A stretch of 64,000 bases of DNA from Primulina eburnea (lineage: Eukaryota > Streptophyta > Magnoliopsida > Lamiales > Gesneriaceae), in NCBI RefSeq assembly GCF_022965805.1, contig NC_133114.1, positions 9,692,261 to 9,756,260 on the forward strand. The letters are read 5' to 3'. The notes under the pieces are model-generated. The model saw only the letters and a list, made by a program, of their open reading frames with translations, was not told the DNA's origin and did not search any database. Both the position numbers and the translations under genes were made by a program. Below, piece after piece: positions 59,896 through 64,000 of the stretch (the stretch's first letter is position 1; every line of letters begins with the position of its first letter).

Positions 59896-62800
59896 CTTCT
59901 CCTTTGGGGACATGTTTGATTTCAGTGCATTCTGCTAAACATTGTATACTACAGTATGACAGCCATGAGATTGAGTTAGATTGTATTGTACTTGGGTTGT
60001 CTGATTTTAATTGCATTATTGGTATCGATATGCTGACCAATTACAGAGCTACCGTAGATTGTTTCCATAAGATTGTGAGATTCAGACCTGAGATGGCTGA
60101 TGAATGAAAATTTTACGATAAGGGTTCTAGAGCTAGAATTTCTTTGATATCTGCGTTATCTATGATTCGATTATTAGAGAAAGGAGCAGAGGGATTCCTC
60201 GTGTATTCAATAGACGTACTGAAATCGAGCCCATCATTGGAAGATTTTCCAGTGGTATGCGAGTTTGCTGATGTCTTCCCAGATGAGATTCCGAGTTTGC
60301 CTCCAGTCAGAGAGATAAACTTCAGCATTGAACTAGTACCAAGTACAGTTCCTATTTCTAGAGCTCCATACAGAATGACACTGATTGAATTGAAAGAGTT
60401 GAAAGAGCAGTTAGAAGATTTACTGGCCAAGGGGTACATCAGACCGAGTGTTTCTCCTTGGGGTTCTTCAGTACTGTTTGTGAGAAAGAAGGACATTTCA
60501 ATGAGACTCTGTATTGACTACCGACAACTGAACAAGGCTACGGTAAAGAATAAATATCCCTTGCCTCGTATCGATGATTTATTTGATAAGTTGCAGGGTT
60601 CTTCTGTGTATTCCAAGATAGATCTGGATATCATCAGCTGAGAGTTAGAGATTCTGATATCCTGAAGACAGCTTTCAGAACCAGGTATGGCCATTATGAG
60701 TTTATAGTCATGTTGTTTGGTTTAACGAATGTTCTAGCTGTATTTATGGGTTTGTTGAACCGTGTGTTTTAGAAGTACCTTGATGAGTTTGTGATTATTT
60801 TCATTGATGATATTTTGATTTATTCAATGAATTTGAATGATCATGCTGAACATGTGAGAATTGTATTGTGAACTCTGAGGACTGAGAACTGTGGTTGAGA
60901 CAGGTTGTATTTCTGGGTCACATTATATCTGGAGATGGTATTTCTGTGGATCCCAGCAAAGTTGAGGTCGTGATCAGTTGGCCGAGACCAACATCAGTGC
61001 CAAAGATACGCAGCTTTACGGGTTTAGCAGGATATTATCGTCGATTTATCAAATATTTTTCTAGTATTGCTAAACCTATTACGCAATTGACTTAGAAGAA
61101 TGCTCTGTTTGTTTGGTCAGAGGAGTGTGAGTCCAGTTTCTTAGAGTTGAAGAAGAAGTTAACCAGTGCTCTGGTGTTGACTATCCCATCAAATACTAGT
61201 GATTTCGTTGTTTATTGTGACGCTTCTCACAGAGGATTGGGCTGTGTTCTGATGCAGCGGGGACATGTGATTGCTTATACCTCCAGACAACTGAAGCCAC
61301 ATGAGACTCGCTACCCAATTCATGATATTGAATTGGCGGCCATTGTTTTTGCACTGAAGATATGGCGGCATAACCTATACGGTGAGAAATTTGAGATTTA
61401 TTCTGATCATAAAAGCTTGAAATATTTGTTTTCACAGTCAGAGCTGAATATGAGACAACGAAGATGGCTTGATTTGCTTAAAGATTTTGATTGTGAAATC
61501 AAATACTATCCGGGAAATTCTAATGTAGCAGCTGATACACTAAGTCGAAAGGTATGTTCCTTGTCCTTATCGACTATTGGTGTTTCAAATTTGATTGAAG
61601 ATTGTTGTCTTTCTGGATTGTTATTTGAGACAGAATGTAAACCGCTGAGACTCTATGTTGTTCAAGTCGAACCAGAGCTGAATTTGAGAATTAAAGAAGC
61701 TCAGAAAGTTTATCAAAATGTGCAGAACTCGATTTTAATTGTCAGAGCATGGCATCAATCCGAGTATCAGGTTCGTGACAGTGTATTATATGTGAATAAT
61801 CGTCTTGTTGTGCCAGATGTTTCAAATTTAAAACGACTGATATTGTCAGAAGCGCACAGTAGTCGATTAAGTATTCATCCTGGTGACAGAAAAATGTACA
61901 CTGATTTGAAAAGACAATTCTGGTGGAAACAGATGAAAGCAGATATTGCTGAGTTTGTATCCAGATGTCTGAATTGTCAACAGGTAAAATCGGAAAGAAA
62001 GAAACCAGGAGGTCTGTTACACAGCTTGTCTATTCCTGAATGGAAATGGGATCGCATTTCTATGGATTTTGTAACGAAGTTATCACGTTCTTCCCGAGGT
62101 TGTGATGTGATTTGGGTTGTGATTGACAGATTGACCAAATCCGCATGTTTTATTCCGTACAAGATGACGTACAGACATGACCAGATGACAGAGATCTATG
62201 TCAGAGAAGTGGTCAGATTGCACGGAGTGCCGAAGTCTATTGTATCAGACCGTGAACCTCGGTTTACTTCGCACTTTTGGCATAGTTTACCGCAGGCTCT
62301 AGGTACGAAGTTACATCTGAGTACCGCATATCATCCACAGACAGATGAACAGTCATAGCGGACTATCCAGACATTGGAAGATATGCTTAGAGCTATAGTG
62401 CTAGATTTTGGCACTAGTTGGCAAGATTCTTTGCCACTTTGTGAATTTTCGTACAACAACAGCTATCAGACGAGTATAGAGATGGCACCGTTTGAAGCGT
62501 TGTACGGCAAGAGGTGCATATCCCCTCTTTATTGGGACGATCTTTCTGAGGTTCCTGAACTTGGACCTGATATGATTCGAGATATGACGAAGAAAGTGAA
62601 GCTGATTCAGAAGAGAATGAAAACAGCTCAAGACAGACAGGCCAAATATGCCAATGTCCGTCGACGACCGTTGGTATTTGAGGCAGGAGACAGAGTATTT
62701 CTGAAAATTTCTCCTTTCAGATGTGTTATCAGATTTGGCAAGAAAGGGATGTTTTCTCCACGATATATTGGGCCATACGAGATTCTAAAGAAGATAGGTG

Positions 62801-63102
62801 ATCGTGCCTATCGACTTGCCTTACCTCCATCTTTATCTGGAATACATGATGTCTTTCATGTATCTTTATTGCGGAAATATATTCTTGATGCTTCACATAT
62901 TCTTCAGCCAGACGAGGCAGAACTGGATGAGACACTGCGTTATTTCGAGAAGCCGATTCAGATTCTTGATTGTAAAGAAAAGCAACTCAGAACGAAGACT
63001 ATTCCGCTTGTGAAAGTTCAGTGGAGTCGTCATGGCATTGAAGAAGCTACATGGGAGACTGAATCAGATATGAGGCAGAAATTCCCAAAATTATTTCACT
63101 GA
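59896..63102 (+). pseudogene. Protease to chromodomain-like tail of element F, broken
   Basis: Continues F after [36 protein letters not shown] (protease end). RT follows from about 60340 ([37 protein letters not shown]). A stop sits at about 60105, an indel near 60630 breaks RT, and a stop at 61093 precedes RNase H. The frames 61147-62358 (RNase H, integrase zinc domain and core) and 62374-63102 (integrase end and [17 protein letters not shown] tail) are separated by a stop near 62356. Several stops fit C-to-T decay. Very similar to A's polyprotein throughout. Confidence 0.85.
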
Positions 63103-63186
63103 GGTGAGTTTTCTGTTTAGCTTCTGTTATACATTTCTTATTTAATATGATTTGACTGCCTGTGATTTCGGGGACGAAATCGTATC

Positions 63187-63202
63187 TTAGGGGGAGGATA
63201 AA
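63187..63202 (+). other. Polypurine tract of element F
   Basis: TTAGGGGGAGGATAAA immediately before the 3' LTR. Confidence 0.85.
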
Positions 63203-63652
63203 TGTAATGCCCGAGATTTATATCATGTTAATCCAAAATTATTGATTATGAGTTGATGTGATTGTAGAAGGACCACTCTGAGGCAAGATATGAGATAGCA
63301 TGTGATATCGTATGTGCGAGGGCAGAAGGTCTCGCGCATATGCGCGAACTGTCTCCGAAATTATTCCTTGCACATAATCGCGCATATGGGCAGAGAACCT
63401 CGCGCATGCGCACGATCCGCGTATATGCGCGAGATGGGCAGAGAACCTCGCTCATATGCGCGATTATGTGCAAGGAATAATTGCGGAGACAGTAGGTCTC
63501 GTGCATATGCGCGGGGTCAGGGCGCGCATATGCGCGAGCAGAGAATGTGTTATGTGTCGAGACCAGTAGGTCTCGCGCATATGCGCCGAGGGAGGTCGCG
63601 CATATGCGCGAGACGTGCAGCACGAATATGAAGCAACTTGTGCTTTCCCATG

Positions 63653-63743
<91 letters not shown>

Positions 63744-64000
63744 GTGAATATCATTCCTTCCCTCCGAATCAGCAAGAACCGAGGAAAGATTCTGAGAATT
63801 TCAAACTTTTTCTTTTAGAGAATTTGAATATTATTGCAAGATCCGACCATCTGATTTTTTATTCGAGCTTAGTACCGTGATCCTCTCGTCAAAAGTCTTC
63901 GACGAGACGTAAGTTTTCTAATGTTTTGATATGGTTTGAAAATATGACGTTGAAGAAATCATGTTATAATTGATATGATCTGTTATTGAATATTAGACAT
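63203..64000 (+). repeat. 3' LTR of element F (runs off the window)
   Basis: TGTAATGCCCGAG start. Array with nine units (63331-63612), an (AT)n tract at 63654-63741, and then the same leader as in the 5' LTR. Differs from the 5' LTR by many substitutions and by an inverted segment inside the array. Confidence 0.9.
63349..63492. repeat. 40-bp inverted repeat inside the F palindrome array
   Basis: Arms 63349-63388 and 63453-63492 are reverse complements with one mismatch. The 5' LTR has only the right-arm type of sequence, so one arm is a later inverted copy. Confidence 0.85.

Larger units (their letters stand above)
49597..64000 (+). mobile_element. Element F, Tekay-like Ty3/gypsy retrotransposon, interrupted by E
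   Basis: 5' LTR 49597-51443, primer site, gag, protease start; then element E inserted at 52951; protease to chromodomain-like tail 59896-63102; purine tract; 3' LTR from 63203, cut by the window end. Gag and pol are close relatives of element A (both start MPPRR.PEQGST). Many stops and frameshifts make it a dead copy. The end and its target duplication lie outside. Confidence 0.9.

Noticed and set aside
59682..60107. 141-codon frame as a gene
   Set aside because: A chance fusion of element E's LTR array with the resumed protease of element F.

Overview
The window looks like repeat-rich, probably pericentromeric or other heterochromatic, DNA of a flowering plant (eudicot). I see no ordinary single-copy host gene. 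Almost all of it is LTR retrotransposons, mostly Ty3/gypsy (Tekay-like, CRM-like and Athila-like) plus Ty1/copia, nested up to three deep and broken by stops, frameshifts and deletions. The open frame after the copia pol remnant at 11.7-14.0 kb resembles retroelement ORFs I recall from Gesneriaceae (Boea/Dorcoceras). A Lamiales host is my guess, not something shown here.

Layout. 1-862: a minus-strand gypsy LTR cut by the window edge. About 1431-3523 and 8693-9039: a minus-strand LTR-like repeat (R1), split by a non-autonomous copia element (3524-8692) that itself carries a solo LTR (6160-7522). 9098-15319: remains of a copia element with a pol end, a CACTA-like insertion, an antisense ORF, an extra sense ORF and a 3' LTR. 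15320-17945: a second copy of the repeat (R2). 17946-47885: an Athila-like element (B) whose 5' LTR is interrupted by a Tekay-like element (A, 18024-24342). B's integrase is interrupted by a CRM-like element (D, 29147-42790). D's 3' LTR is interrupted by a chimeric unit (G, 35546-42137). 47886-49208: an inverted Athila LTR. 49597-64000: a Tekay-like element (F) interrupted by a young minus-strand Tekay-like element (E, 52951 to about 59894).

Most interesting is G. On the plus strand it has an uninterrupted RT-RNase H-integrase frame. This is followed by a 176-codon ORF with a basic stretch and a four-cysteine finger, laid out like the nucleic-acid-binding proteins of carlaviruses and related flexiviruses. 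Next comes an intronless, internally deleted copy of a LOG cytokinin-activating phosphoribohydrolase. A minus-strand LTR with a tRNA-Asp-type primer site closes the unit. The whole unit is flanked by a 5-bp target duplication that can be verified against D's other LTR.

A second pattern covers the whole window. Nearly every LTR family carries a dense array of short palindromes just upstream of its TATA box, and the repeat unit differs completely between families, even between the sister elements A and F.
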